A DNA stretch of 21,443 nucleotides from Epichloe hybrida (lineage: Eukaryota; Ascomycota; Sordariomycetes; Hypocreales; Clavicipitaceae): positions 1-21,443 of the forward strand of contig JAFEKR010000141.1 of NCBI GenBank assembly GCA_019022495.1, written 5' to 3'. Each line of letters opens with the position of its first letter. The stretch's first letter is position 1. Shown here in pieces: positions 8,377-18,418 of the stretch. Under the pieces are notes generated by a model that saw nothing but the letters and a program-made list of their open reading frames with translations, searched no databases and was not told the origin of the DNA. Position numbers and translations under genes: made by a program.

Positions 8377-11072
8377 ATGGCCACCCACTCCACGGCCAGC
8401 ATTGGCCACGACGGCCGCCCCGATGACCTTGGCCCGACACCGTTGCCCTATCGCCCTCAGCCAGGCTCCCCTACATTGACGAACCCTGATATGATCCTGC
8501 CAGATTACGATGAATCCGAGCCTTTCGAAGATCGGTCCCATTTGCCCTTGCCCATATGGAAAAACGATCAGCCTTCCGACGCCTTCCACGATTTTTCACC
8601 GACTGGATACATGTCTGGGCCTCTTCCTCCAAATACACCCATAATTTACGGGAACGGCACGATGCTCTCCGATATTGGCGAGGTTACCGAGGTTGAGAGT
8701 ACCGTGGGCTGTCAACCGAGCCGTAACTCGTCTCGAACGTCTGACACAGGTCTAAGCACAGGGGGCAGTGGTACGCCTTTGCGATCTTCACCGACCATGG
8801 GCAAGAAAACTCTCAAAAAACGACCACGCATCACGAAGCGCGAACGGCGGCTATCCATCGAATCTACGAGTACGATCCAAACCATCGAAGTCCCCGATGA
8901 AACATTTGGCGATCTTGACGACTCAGTCAGTGTAGACGATAGCAGTTTCCAAGGCGACGATGAAGAGAGCCTTGCGAGTGAAGTCGTGGATGAAGAATCC
9001 GTTCAAATCCGCGATGCTACAGTTCTGCCCTCTGATCAGACGCTGAATGAGGATAGTCTGTCCACCGAATCGATCAGTGCGCGAGCCGAACAGATTCTTG
9101 CCAACGCCAAGCGCCGCCTTACGGTAGGTAAACCTGCACATGTGATACTTCGTACTGGTTTTCGCCGCGAATCGCTTAACTAACTCGCCGGCAGGCTATG
9201 GAGGGAAACTTGAACAGAGCCCGAACATTTAGCTATTCTTCTGTATCTGATGGCTCAACACCGTCCCCCGGTGACGCTCGCTCCAATGGGCTGTCAAATG
9301 GCAGGATACAGTCCATCACCCCAAGTCATTCGAGGAATGTGAGCGACAACGGCCTGCCGGGCGCCGCTCGAACCAATATGCTTCCTCAGCGATCGGCCAG
9401 TGCCCTCGGCGCTGCTGGCGGCTACCGTCAACAATTGACATTGTCCAGGAGTGCCGATGCTTTGGGTGCTAAAAGTAGCCTTGGATCTCTGCGATCACCT
9501 CTGCATACCATCGACTCGGTTTTGGAGCCCCTTGATGAAAACGAAGATGCAGAAGACGAAGTCCAAAGCCGTTCGGGTAGCCGACTGTGGAGCTTTGCGA
9601 GTCCTACTTTTGGGTCATATGGAGATGCTGGGTTGACGCGGTCTGCTTCGGTTGCTCAGATGCGCGACCTGCAAGACCAAATGCAAGGTCTGAAGGGCAA
9701 AATTTCGAGTCTGAGAGAGCAAGCAAAACAAGACAGCATGAAGAGGCGCAGTTTGCAGAGCTTGAGGGCGCTGAGCCCTTTCACCAATGCTCCACATGAT
9801 CCGGAATCAACTAGCCCAAAACCTACTGCTTCTCCTGAACCCGGGAGCACTGCTCCTAGTCAACCACTCAATGGGACGAACACGAGTCTAGAGAATAAAA
9901 AAACCGAGGTGCAGGGAGAAAATTGGCAATCACCAACTGCTGGAAATGAGAAACAAGCAGGATCGATCGCAGCCCAATCCCACGAGGTTGGTGATTCGCA
10001 ACTACCTGAACTGGGGGAGGAGTCGCATTATTCGAACGGCGGACACCAAGAGGAACAGCGACAATTCCATGGGGAGAAGCTGGATGTCGAGGAAGTGACC
10101 TCAACGGTGCAAACCAACGACAAAGAGAGCGAAGTTGACCCGGAAGACAACATCAGTGAAAGTGGAGAGTCGCTCTACCATGATACCCACCAGGAACCGG
10201 TGGACATATCTCACGAGGACCGTAAAGACGCTTTCGATTATGAGCATTTCTTCCTACATTCAGCAATGGGCACGATGACCCGACAAGGAATGACCAGGAG
10301 CAATAGCTTTGGCAGCGAGGGCTCGGAAGACTCTGTTGAAACTACGCGCGGCCCGACCATGACTTATGTTCGACGTCCAAGCATCGACACTATGACCTCA
10401 ATCGATAGTTTTGCAACAGCTAGAGAGAGGGCGGGGTCCCGCAGCTCAACAGTTCAATCGTCTCGGATGGACGATGTCTTCACCACCCCAACAGCTCAGT
10501 ATGAGAACTCCTCCTCCTCCTCCTCCTCCTCGACGACAACCAAGCGCTCGACGGTTGGAGGGCTTAGCCAGCGAAGTGGCAGCGGCAGCGGCAGCGACTC
10601 GACAGGATATTATCAGAAGCATGCCCGTCACGACAAAGTTATACACCGACCTGTCAACTCCACTACGGACACCACACTTCACAGGCCATCAGTCTCCTCG
10701 TTTGAATCGACAGGCACCAATAGAAGCTTTCCTCTTGTTAACAAGGCACACCTGAGTGGAGGCGCTTTGACGCCAAGCGGTTCACCGGAGTATCAGCTCA
10801 AGCAAGTTGCTGAATCTTTGATGAACGAGACTGCCAGCATTTGCGACAAAGATAGTGCAGGCAGTGGACCCAACTCACCGGCCATACAAACATTGTCCCG
10901 GGAAGACCAATTGCTTGTTGAGCAGGTCGTTGCTAGTTTGGGACGATGTGTTTTGGGACTCAGTGAAGCGACACGTCAGGGAGCAGGGAACCACGACCAC
11001 TACAGGCGAAGAATTGAGGCAGCCAGGAAGCTGCTTGAGAACGTCTCTGACAGAGCATCTTCCAACTCATAA
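8377..11072 (+). CDS. Ser-rich, largely disordered protein of unknown function (874 aa)
   Basis: Exons 8377-9123 and 9195-11072; intron 9124-9194 (GTAGGT...GGCAG, branch-like TTAACTAAC). The splice joins ANAKRRLT to AMEGNLNRARTF in phase 0. I do not recognise the family. Most of the chain is low-complexity and rich in Ser, Thr, Pro, Asp and Glu, with many RSAS/RSNS/RRPS-type sites suited to basophilic kinases. Ordered-looking parts are a basic bipartite cluster at 143-158 (KKTLKKRPRITKRERR, a possible nuclear signal), a helix spanning the splice junction (~235-260), a predicted coiled coil at ~405-432 (RDLQDQMQGLKGKISSLREQ), and a C-terminal helical segment at ~820-865 (EDQLLVEQVVASLGRCVLGL). 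A poly-Ser run is encoded by TCC repeats near 10510-10530. This layout suggests a phosphorylated scaffold or cytoskeletal/polarity adaptor, which is inference only. Confidence 0.85.
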
Positions 11073-11955
11073 TCCATAATACGTCTCAACGAAGCTGATG
11101 AAGTGCATTTCTAGTTTTCATGGAGTCGGAGTGTACGGATACCAATCTGGATGCCACTAGAATATACGGTGGGCGGGCTGGCAGCTTGATTTCCGTTTGT
11201 GCGAGGGATCCTTTGCAATTCCTCCCCGCCCCCCCCTTTTGCAAGACTTTGCCTACATCTTCGATACCCTTCTTTGTATTTGTGTCCAACAGGGACCGGA
11301 TCATTCGAGATAGAACAGAATAGACCGGTGACAATCATATATCATAATGACGTGGTATACGGACGTACGGAGTACAGGACCCGGCAGTTGGGGTTGTGGA
11401 CACGTTTTCGAAACGCAAGTCCAGGTGCGCGCGCAGTTGCTGAATACATGCAAGTGGGGTACCCAGCTTTGTGTTTGTAAGCTCCTATTTTACTCGACGT
11501 GAGCCGCCTCCTCATCATTTCTCTCTGCTCGATTGACGTCTTTGCATTCAAGCGAAGCACGCGGTGTTGACTTTTTCCTCAGCACATGCTCAAAAGAAGC
11601 CCACTTATTTTTCCTTCAACGCGAACCAGGAGCCAACCAGGAGCCAACCACGATACGACCCCCTCCGTTTTTGCTTATCGATTCCAAGTCGCGTTATCAC
11701 AAAGCACGAGGGTCCTCTTCCCCCATATACAGCTGAAGACTCAAGACTCAAGGCAGGAGAGACGAGGCAGGGCAAAAAAAAAAAAATAAAGAAGAAAGAA
11801 GGAAAGGAAAGGAAAGGAAAGGAAAAGAAAAAAGACTGGTCTGATAAAGATACCACAACCACACCGACACCTATTCTCGCTACAATTATCCCACATCGCG
11901 ACATTGCGAACGGGGCGCCGCGTCATAATCAGTCGACAAGTTATCCCGAGAGCAA
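11073..11955. other. Intergenic region and leader upstream of the Apq12-like gene
   Basis: No gene supported. It holds the 3' UTR of the 874-aa protein gene, the 11-mer GTACGGAGTAC at 11365-11375, a short direct repeat of GAGCCAACCA around 11629-11650, an A-rich run near 11774-11790 and a (GGAAA)n purine tract at about 11796-11826. An ATG-initiated frame at 11586-11789 lies wholly in the probable leader and ends in the A/G tract; it looks like chance or an uORF rather than a gene. Confidence 0.55.
11796..11830 (+). repeat. GGAAA/AGAAA purine microsatellite in the leader of the Apq12-like gene
   Basis: About five tandem GGAAA units run on from an A/G-only stretch that starts near 11774. It lies ~125 bp before the start codon. 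Purine or pyrimidine tracts are common in fungal promoters and leaders; no specific role can be claimed. Confidence 0.6.
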
Positions 11956-12477
11956 ATGGCCGCATCATTAACATCCCGTCTCCTCACGGAGCTGCTCCCC
12001 CCGGACCTCGCCGCCTCGGTCCGCCAGCACCTCCTCAACCCGCGAGCGCCTCTGCAAATCTACAAACAAGAAGCTTGGTCGCGGGCCCAAAGGGCGCTGG
12101 CGTCCCTGCAGCCGTATATCCAGCCAGTCTTGGATAAGACGATCAGCTTGATTGTCGACAACCAAGGCGTGACGGGGGTGGTGGTGCTCCTGACGGTCGT
12201 GACGGTCATGGTGGTAGTGATGAACTGGATTCGAAGACTGATCATGTGGTGGACGCGGCTGATGGTGCGGGCCATGTTCTGGGCGGGCGTGGTTCTCGCC
12301 CTCGCGTGGGTTTGGAACAGGGGCGTCGTGGAGAGCGTGCGAGATGGCGTCGTGTTCGTCAGCAAGGCGGTGGGGTATCTGGCGGTGCTGAAGGACTTTT
12401 GGATGCAGGAGTATGAGAGGTACGAGGCGAATGGAAGTAGGGGACGTGGCACCAGAGGGAGGAGCTCGGGGAGGTGA
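11956..12477 (+). CDS. APQ12: Apq12-family nuclear envelope/ER membrane protein
   Basis: A single exon of 173 aa. Two adjacent hydrophobic helices lie at ~72-92 (VTGVVVLLTVVTVMVVVMNW) and ~103-121 (MVRAMFWAGVVLALAWVW), separated by a short basic/aromatic loop (RRLIMWWTR). This is the hairpin layout of the Apq12 family. An amphipathic region precedes it (22-60, RQHLLNP..LQIYKQEAWSRAQ) and another follows (~122-158). The tail (160-173) is Arg/Gly-rich. In yeast, Apq12 sits in the nuclear envelope and ER and is needed for nuclear pore complex assembly, mRNA export and membrane lipid homeostasis. I assigned the family from topology, size and the pore-assembly annotation usual for such Pezizomycotina proteins. 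Sequence identity to yeast Apq12 is low, so the function is probable but not certain. The gene is convergent with GPN3. Confidence 0.78.
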   Translation: MAASLTSRLLTELLPPDLAASVRQHLLNPRAPLQIYKQEAWSRAQRALASLQPYIQPVLDKTISLIVDNQGVTGVVVLLTVVTVMVVVMNWIRRLIMWWTRLMVRAMFWAGVVLALAWVWNRGVVESVRDGVVFVSKAVGYLAVLKDFWMQEYERYEANGSRGRGTRGRSSGR

Positions 12478-12943
12478 AATGTTCTTTTTTTCTTCCTGTT
12501 CTATCTTCTAATTCAGATGTGCGAGGGAGGGAGAAGGGGCTGAAAAAAAAAAAAAAAAAAGAGATGGATGCAGGTGGTTTGATTTGACGGAGGGATCATC
12601 TCGGGGTGTTGGCTATGATGCCGATGAGACGATGAATCTGCAAGTTGTGGACTTTGCTTGTACATGATGCGCTGGCGGGACGGGTTGACGGACGGGAATA
12701 GCATCTGGACACGGTACATGTGTGGCGTATCTTGAGATCTCTTTTTTTTTTTTCTGACTGGGGCAAGTTTCTACGCTTTGTTTTGTTTCTTGTATATATT
12801 GGTAAATGAACCCTTGAGACATGATTGCTATCTCCCGCAACGCCGCGCTATGCTACAGATTTGGTGGTGTGCAAGAGAAAGAAAGATGTTAAAAAAAAAA
12901 AAAATAAAGGACGCAGAGAAGATTGAAAGAAGGAGCGTAAAAA
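12478..12943. other. Convergent 3' flanks of the Apq12-like gene and GPN3
   Basis: A 466-bp gap between two stop codons. It contains an 18-A run (12543-12560), a 12-T run (12742-12753) and a 14-A run (12891-12904). No coding sequence is seen; both 3' UTRs must lie here and may overlap. Confidence 0.6.
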
Positions 12944-13955
12944 TCACTCGTCATCTTCGTCCACCTCTTCCTCATCGCGCGGCTCCTTTGGATCCTGCCC
13001 CTCGTGAAACTGGATGCAATCGTCAATGTAGCTGAGGATAGAACCGACGCTGTCCTCATTCGTCACATCCAGCTTGAGATAGTTGATCATGCTGAAGCTC
13101 TCAATCAGTCCGGCCACCGCTCGGTTCAACCTCCGGAGACTGGAACCCTTCATGATCTGCTGCTTTTCATCAGGCGGGCGCGAGTCATCATTATCGTCGG
13201 CGGCGTCAGGACCTTCCGTCACGCGCCTGGCGCGCTCGATGGAGTCGTCGTCGAGAAGGCCGACGTCGGGAGTGAGAAAGCGCTTCAGGTCCTTCTTCTT
13301 GACCTGGTCCTTGACGAGGTCCATCTTGGAAAGGACGTTGATGTGCGGCACCTCGAGCATGAGCATGGCGCTCATGGCGCTGAGCGTCCCGGCGAAGAAC
13401 TTGGCGCGGTCGACAACAAAGGTGGCTTCGAGGAGGTACACGGCTGCCATGCGGATGTCGAGCGAGCCCGGCTGGCAGAGGTACTTGACCAGCGCGGGGA
13501 GGATGGGGATGTGCGTGTAGAGCTCGATCTGGCCGGGCATGTCGATGATGATGAGGTAGTCCTCGGTGAGGTTGTCCAGGGCCTCGGTGAGCCAGTCGAG
13601 GTTCTCCATGAGGAACTCGAAGCAGTAGATCAGGCCGCCGTTGGGGCCGAGGCCGACCTCCTCCATGGCGTCTTTGAGCGAGATGAGCTCCTTGATGTCG
13701 AGGTCGGGCGTGTGCTCGAACGTCTCGGCCGCGGGGTCGAGGTTGACGTAGAAGGCGGATCGGCGGTTGAGCTGTAGATGGGTGATGAGGGCGGCGCAGA
13801 ATGTTGACTATAGAGAGGGGGCGGCGTCATCTCGTGTTAGATTGCATTATATCGATACCTTGGTCTTCGTTCATCGGGGGGGGTTTTGCGCCTCCCTCGT
13901 CTCTTACCTTGCCTGCCCCCGCGGGGCCCATGATCATGGCACCGAACTTGCTCAT
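12944..13955 (-). CDS. GPN3: GPN-loop GTPase 3 (RNA polymerase II assembly factor)
   Basis: Exons, as complement: 13908-13955 and 12944-13807; intron 13808-13907 (100 bp, GTAAGA...CTATAG, with a TCTAAC branch-like site). The splice falls inside the P-loop, joining MSKFGAMIMGPAGAGK to STFCAALITH, and gives 303 aa (yeast Gpn3 is 272). Motifs are G1 GPAGAGKST (10-18), NLDPAAE (38-44), the family-defining GPN at 70-72 in GLGPNGGL, G3 DMPGQ (105-109) and G4 SKMD (176-179). A charged insert lies at ~205-230 (DAADDNDDSRPPDEKQ) and the tail is strongly acidic (EEEVDEDDE). Gpn3 works with Gpn1/Npa3 in cytoplasmic assembly and nuclear import of RNA polymerase II and is essential in yeast. The gene is divergent from SAM synthetase, sharing 932 bp of upstream DNA. 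Confidence 0.96.
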
Positions 13956-14887
13956 GGTGAGTGTGGCTCGCGCGCGATGGTGAGCTTGTGGTTACGGGAA
14001 TGGCAACAGGGTCTCGATCATGTGGCGAGTGAGCAGTCCGGGTGGGAGAGTTGGGGATATCGAAGTGGGTTGTTACGATAGTTAATTTTTTCTAAGTTTT
14101 TTTTTAAGTTTTTTTTTTCACACTAGAGCTACAGACAGGTGTGCCCACCGCATTGAGGTTGACGTCGGTGTTGACTGGTCAGACCGGGCTTTTAGCCTCC
14201 GTCTCACAGCACCCTGGGGTAAGTAAGACCACTCCGGAGACTGGTGGGCCTGTCGAGTTGTGGTTGAGCCGGTCTGGGATGGCGCAATCTTGGTCGGGAA
14301 CGTGGCCGGTCGCTGGTCTCTGTTAGGCCCGCATTGGGAGGTACCTGCATTGAAGTGGAACAGCACACTATGCCTATTGTAGTGTCCCGCACCCAGCTAG
14401 CATCCTCTTTCTTGTGCCGACACCATCACTCCATTTTTTTTTTTCCTTGCTGGGCACAGGGCAGCCCCTCCAACCACCATTCGGCTTCCCGGTGGCCGCA
14501 AAGTCCCCCTCCAAAGAATATCGGCATAAAACCTCTCCGCCTTTCTCTCTCTCCGTCCACCTCGTCTTGCATCCACTTCTAACCCCCTCATCTGCTCCCT
14601 TTCCATGTTGAGTATCCCCTCGTAAAGGCATGTGCGGCTTCCTCAATCGCCCTTGGTTTCCCGAGAAAACGCGTCTTATCCAAGCACCAGACCACAGCTA
14701 ACTTTTATCTTGAGGACAGCCCACTCTAATTTTTCGGTCTGCCTCGAAGCCTCACAGAACCTTTCGCCCCGGTCAACTGCTGAATTTGTTCCTCTTGAAC
14801 ATTTTCACAGGGTCGTACATCTCAACAATATTAATACTTCTCACCTTTTCCCCCCTTTCTCCTCCTCACTCGTACACACATCACAAA
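13956..14887. other. Divergent promoter region of GPN3 and SAM synthetase
   Basis: 932 bp between two start codons. It contains T-rich runs at 14090-14118 and 14434-14444, a CT-rich stretch from about 14530 to 14600 that is typical of leaders of highly expressed fungal genes, and two short uORFs at 14605-14701 ahead of the SAM synthetase ATG. No other gene is seen. Confidence 0.6.
14605..14701 (+). promoter_or_regulatory. Two consecutive uORFs in the probable SAM synthetase leader
   Basis: uORF1 is 14605-14625 (6 codons, MLSIPS, TAA). uORF2 is 14630-14701 (23 codons, starting MCGFLNRPWFPEKTR, TAA) and ends 186 bp before the main ATG at 14888. They lie downstream of the CT-rich block that often marks a fungal transcription start, so inclusion in the mRNA is plausible but unproved. 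Confidence 0.4.
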
Positions 14888-16253
14888 ATGCCTGGCGTAA
14901 ACGGCACCAACGGAGCTGCCCCTCAGGGCACCTTCCTCTTCACTGTAAGGGCAAAAAAAGAAAAGAAAAAAGACACTTGAACCTCCCCGGCAGGATGATG
15001 GCAATCTTGCGCCATCTCGGAAGGGATCCCTCAATCGCTAACTCCTCTTATAGTCCGAGTCCGTCGGTGAGGGTCACCCCGACAAGATCGCCGATCAGGT
15101 CTCCGATGCTATCCTCGATGCCTGCTTGGCCGAGGATCCTCTCTCCAAGGTTGCTTGCGAGACCGCCTGCAAGACCGGTATGGTCATGGTTTTTGGTGAA
15201 ATCACCACCAAGGCCAAGCTCGACTACCAGAAGATTGTCCGTGACGCTGTCAAGGACATTGGTTACGATGACTCTTCCAAGGGTTTCGACTACAAGACCC
15301 TCAACTTGCTCGTCGCCATTGAACAGCAGTCTCCCGACATTGCCCAGGGTCTGCACTACGACGAGGCCCTTGAGCGACTCGGTGCTGGTGACCAGGGTAT
15401 TATGTTCGGTTATGCTACAGACGAGACCCCCGAGCTTTTCCCCCTCACTCTCCAGCTCGCCCACAAGCTGAACGCTGCCATGTCTGCTGCCCGTCGCGAT
15501 GGCTCCCTTCCCTGGCTCCGACCCGACACCAAGACCCAGGTCACTGTTGAGTACAAGCACGACAACGGCGCTGTTGTCCCCATCCGTGTCCACACGGTTG
15601 TCGTCTCTGCCCAGCACTCTGGTGACATCACCACCGAGCAGCTGCGCAAGGAGATTCTTGAGAAGATCATCAAGGCCACCATCCCCGCCAAGTACCTGGA
15701 CGACAACACCATCTACCACGTAAGTACTGACGATTGCATCCGAGTATGAGACGGGCCAACGTGTGGGACGTAACTAATCCGAGCTTTGCAGATCCAACCC
15801 TCTGGCCTCTTCATCATCGGTGGTCCCCAGGGTGACGCTGGTTTGACCGGCCGTAAGATCATTGTCGACACCTACGGTGGCTGGGGTGCTCACGGTGGTG
15901 GTGCATTCTCCGGCAAGGACTTCTCCAAGGTCGATCGTTCCGCCGCCTATGTCGGTCGGTGGATCGCCAAGTCTCTCGTTAACGCTGGCCTCGCCCGTCG
16001 TGCTCTCGTTCAGCTGTCGTACGCCATTGGTGTTGCCGAGCCTCTGTCAATCCACGTTGACACCTATGGCACCTCTACCAAGAACTCGGACGAGCTGGTG
16101 GAGATAATCCGCCACAACTTTGATCTCCGGCCCGGTGTCATTGTCCGCGAGCTCAGCCTGGACCGTCCCATCTACCTGCAGACTGCCAAGAACGGTCACT
16201 TTGGTACCAACCAGTCTTTTACCTGGGAGCAGCCCAAGCTGCTCAAGCTTTAA
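14888..16253 (+). CDS. SAM2: S-adenosylmethionine synthetase (methionine adenosyltransferase)
   Basis: Exons 14888-14944, 15054-15719 and 15792-16253; introns 14945-15053 (GTAAGG...TATAG) and 15720-15791 (GTAAGT...TGCAG, with TAACTAAT). The product is 394 aa, normal for the family. It makes S-adenosylmethionine from methionine and ATP in the cytosol and supplies nearly all cellular methylation. Motifs are [18 protein letters not shown] (24-41) with the ATP-binding His27 and Asp29, the hexapeptide GAGDQG (129-134), [13 protein letters not shown] (251-263) and the phosphate-binding signature GGGAFSGKD (276-284). The N-terminal extension [15 protein letters not shown] is short and Gly/Ala-rich. 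Codon use is strongly biased to C-ending codons, consistent with high expression; this also creates long spurious frames on both strands. Neurospora calls the gene eth-1, yeast SAM1/SAM2. Two uORFs may lie in its leader. Confidence 0.97.
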
Positions 16254-18418
16254 ACTGCACGATATTCTTTCCTGCAAGGTCAGAACGAACTCGTGGAGAG
16301 ACTTCAACAAACTCTCCATCTATCAAAGCATACAAATGTTTACGATGTGTTTAATTTATGGCATTTTCATGCACACTTAGGCGGCGTACGGTTCTCAACG
16401 AAACCATGTATATCTCCCCACACAGGCGTGGTGGGGGGGCACTGGCGGTTTCTGGCATAATATTTTCTCAAAATCTTTCTCCAATTTCCTCATCCGACAT
16501 TCTTTATTTCTTTTGTCGTTGTGAAGGGAAGAGAAAAAAAAATCGCTCTTAGAATGTTTCTATGATACTGGGAATGGAGCGGCGGCGTCTTTCAACAAAG
16601 ACACTATTTGGACAAAGCTGCATTTGTGAGGCGAAAGCAAATGGTCCAGCAGAGACTTGCATTATGATACCCCTACTTCAAGGGCAAAACACTTTTGAGA
16701 AGCTTGCTCACCGGCGTTTGGGGGACAGAAGAAGAACTTCAACACCTTTTTACATTCCCCGTGTTTCTCTGGCCGAGCTTGTGCAAGTCAGTCAGTTGGG
16801 ACGGGCAGCAGTGGAGAGCAGTCGACAAGTTGCCCTGCCTGCCATGGTCCATCAAGGAGAGAAGGAGGAAGAGAAGAAGGGGGTTGCGAGAAGAAGACGA
16901 AATGTTTTTCTTGCAGGCGGCTGTTGATAGATGAGAGCAGCTAGAGACCAAAGAAACACCAGAAGAGGGAATTCACAATTTCTCGCACCCACTCAATGCG
17001 ATTTCCACGCAAGTTCAAGTCGTACTGTTGATTGCAAGGCGCACTCGTGAAGACGAATGATGGATCATACACAGCTTCAGTAACTGGCAGAATGACGAGT
17101 GCGCTTATTGCTGCTACATGTGGGACATGAGGCCGAGAGGGAAGGACACCAACCCATTCCTGAAATGCTCAACCGCGTTGTACATGTAATACACATACAT
17201 GAGAAGCAAGGAGACGACCAACATGTTTCTTTGCAGAGTTTTCGTGGATCACACCCTCTGAGAGCGTTCACTCCAGCTTCATGGTCAAATCGAGATTACC
17301 ACAACATGATGAATGGCATACGATTTTTTTTTTCATTTTTTCCCCCCAAATCGCCAAGCGGATTCCCCAACAAATCCATGAGGGCGCACAGCCTGTTCCA
17401 TTACTGCCTTTGACCCCGGCGAGACAATAGACCCGGCAACACAATGTAGCGTCTTGGGTTTTTTAATAATCAGCATGCGCAAAGATGCTCCTCCGTCTTG
17501 CTGTATGTATTCCTGGGCTGAAAAGGCCCGCTCGCGCGGTCTCTGCGGCGGGGGGCGGTCCTCGGTGAAGAGGGCAGGTCAAGTCGTCTTGGTGTCAGGA
17601 AGAACGGTTTGCTGCATGGGAGCCCGTGAGGCCCATGATGTGGATGTCGCCGGGGGGACAATAGCACAGGGCGAGTTGTGGGATTTTTTTTTTATCGTTC
17701 CCACTTTTGATCGGTGATGGGGGTTTTTCATGCCATGGCATGCCGTTGTCGCGAAATGTTTCTCTGCCGAGTTGCGCACGGGTGCACGAGTTTGGCTATT
17801 CGAGGCGGAATGACTCGTTGGCCGGTGGGTGGGTAGATGCCGAATGAACATGATTGTGAATTTTTTTTTTTTTAAACACACGCCTACGTCTCTGGGTTGT
17901 CTGTGCGCTGTGCACAATGAGAAGGATCAAGAGGTGGACTCGTGACAATGTAGTTTACTACTTTGATTTAAAAAATAAATGAAATTGAGAATGAGATTGA
18001 GGATGAGCCGACGCAGAAGATGGAGAAGAAGAAGCTTTGTTGTCGGGGCCAGCAGGGGGACAAATCGAAGCATCGTCTCATCCCTCCCAATCAACATTTG
18101 GCAGGGCTGAAATATGCAAGCCTCCATCACCTGTCACCTGATGAGGATCCAACTGTATTGATGTTCTGGTATCAACCAACTTGGTCTTGATGGCAAACGA
18201 CTTCTTGGACACGTTTTGCTTCCTTCAATGCCCGTGAAGGCCAAGAAGCTTCGACGCTGGTGGGATGGAGCAACCATCTTCTGCTCACTCACGTCGACCC
18301 GTGGGATCTGACCATGGCCACTTCTGATTTCACAGAGCTAAGCATCACAACTCGTGTTGCTTACTGTATTACATCTCTGCCACGCGACGGAATCTTGCAA
18401 GGGGCGCAGATAGGCACT
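16254..18418. other. Long convergent gap between SAM synthetase and the kinase gene
   Basis: About 2.2 kb between two stop codons, longer than two ordinary 3' UTRs need. I find no gene with a recognisable domain. Frames such as 16562-16927 (+) and 17579-17917 (-) are compositionally random and cross A/G or T tracts. Items worth noting are a minus-strand 36-codon membrane-like micro-ORF at 17114-17224, the 14-bp palindrome CATGCCATGGCATG at 17729-17742, and T runs near 17324-17333, 17686-17693 and 17860-17873. A non-coding RNA or a decayed gene is possible but not shown. Confidence 0.5.
17114..17224 (-). CDS. Possible micro-ORF, 36 aa, membrane-like
   Basis: An ATG at 17224 (minus strand) opens a 36-codon frame ending at TAG 17114-17116. 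The first 14 or so residues are hydrophobic and aromatic (MLVVSLLLMYVYYMY), followed by a polar turn (NAVEHFRNG) and a second apolar stretch. This is the composition of a tiny single-span membrane protein. I know no family match. Frames this short occur often by chance, so confidence is low. Confidence 0.12.
   Translation of the reverse strand: MLVVSLLLMYVYYMYNAVEHFRNGLVSFPLGLMSHM

Noticed and set aside
13004..13777. 257-codon plus-strand frame opposite GPN3
   Set aside because: Shadow of GPN3 codon bias; GPN3 has all GTPase motifs on the other strand.
14632..15471. 279-codon plus-strand open frame overlapping SAM synthetase
   Set aside because: It is a shifted frame of the strongly codon-biased SAM synthetase exon, has Ser/Pro/Arg-rich composition without motifs, and crosses a well-supported intron.
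15048..15719. 223-codon antisense frame opposite SAM synthetase
   Set aside because: It mirrors the biased coding exon; Gly/Leu/Val/Asp-rich shadow with no domain.
16562..16927. 121-codon plus-strand frame after SAM synthetase
   Set aside because: Ends in a Lys/Glu/Arg run from an A/G tract, with no domain or plausible splice partners.
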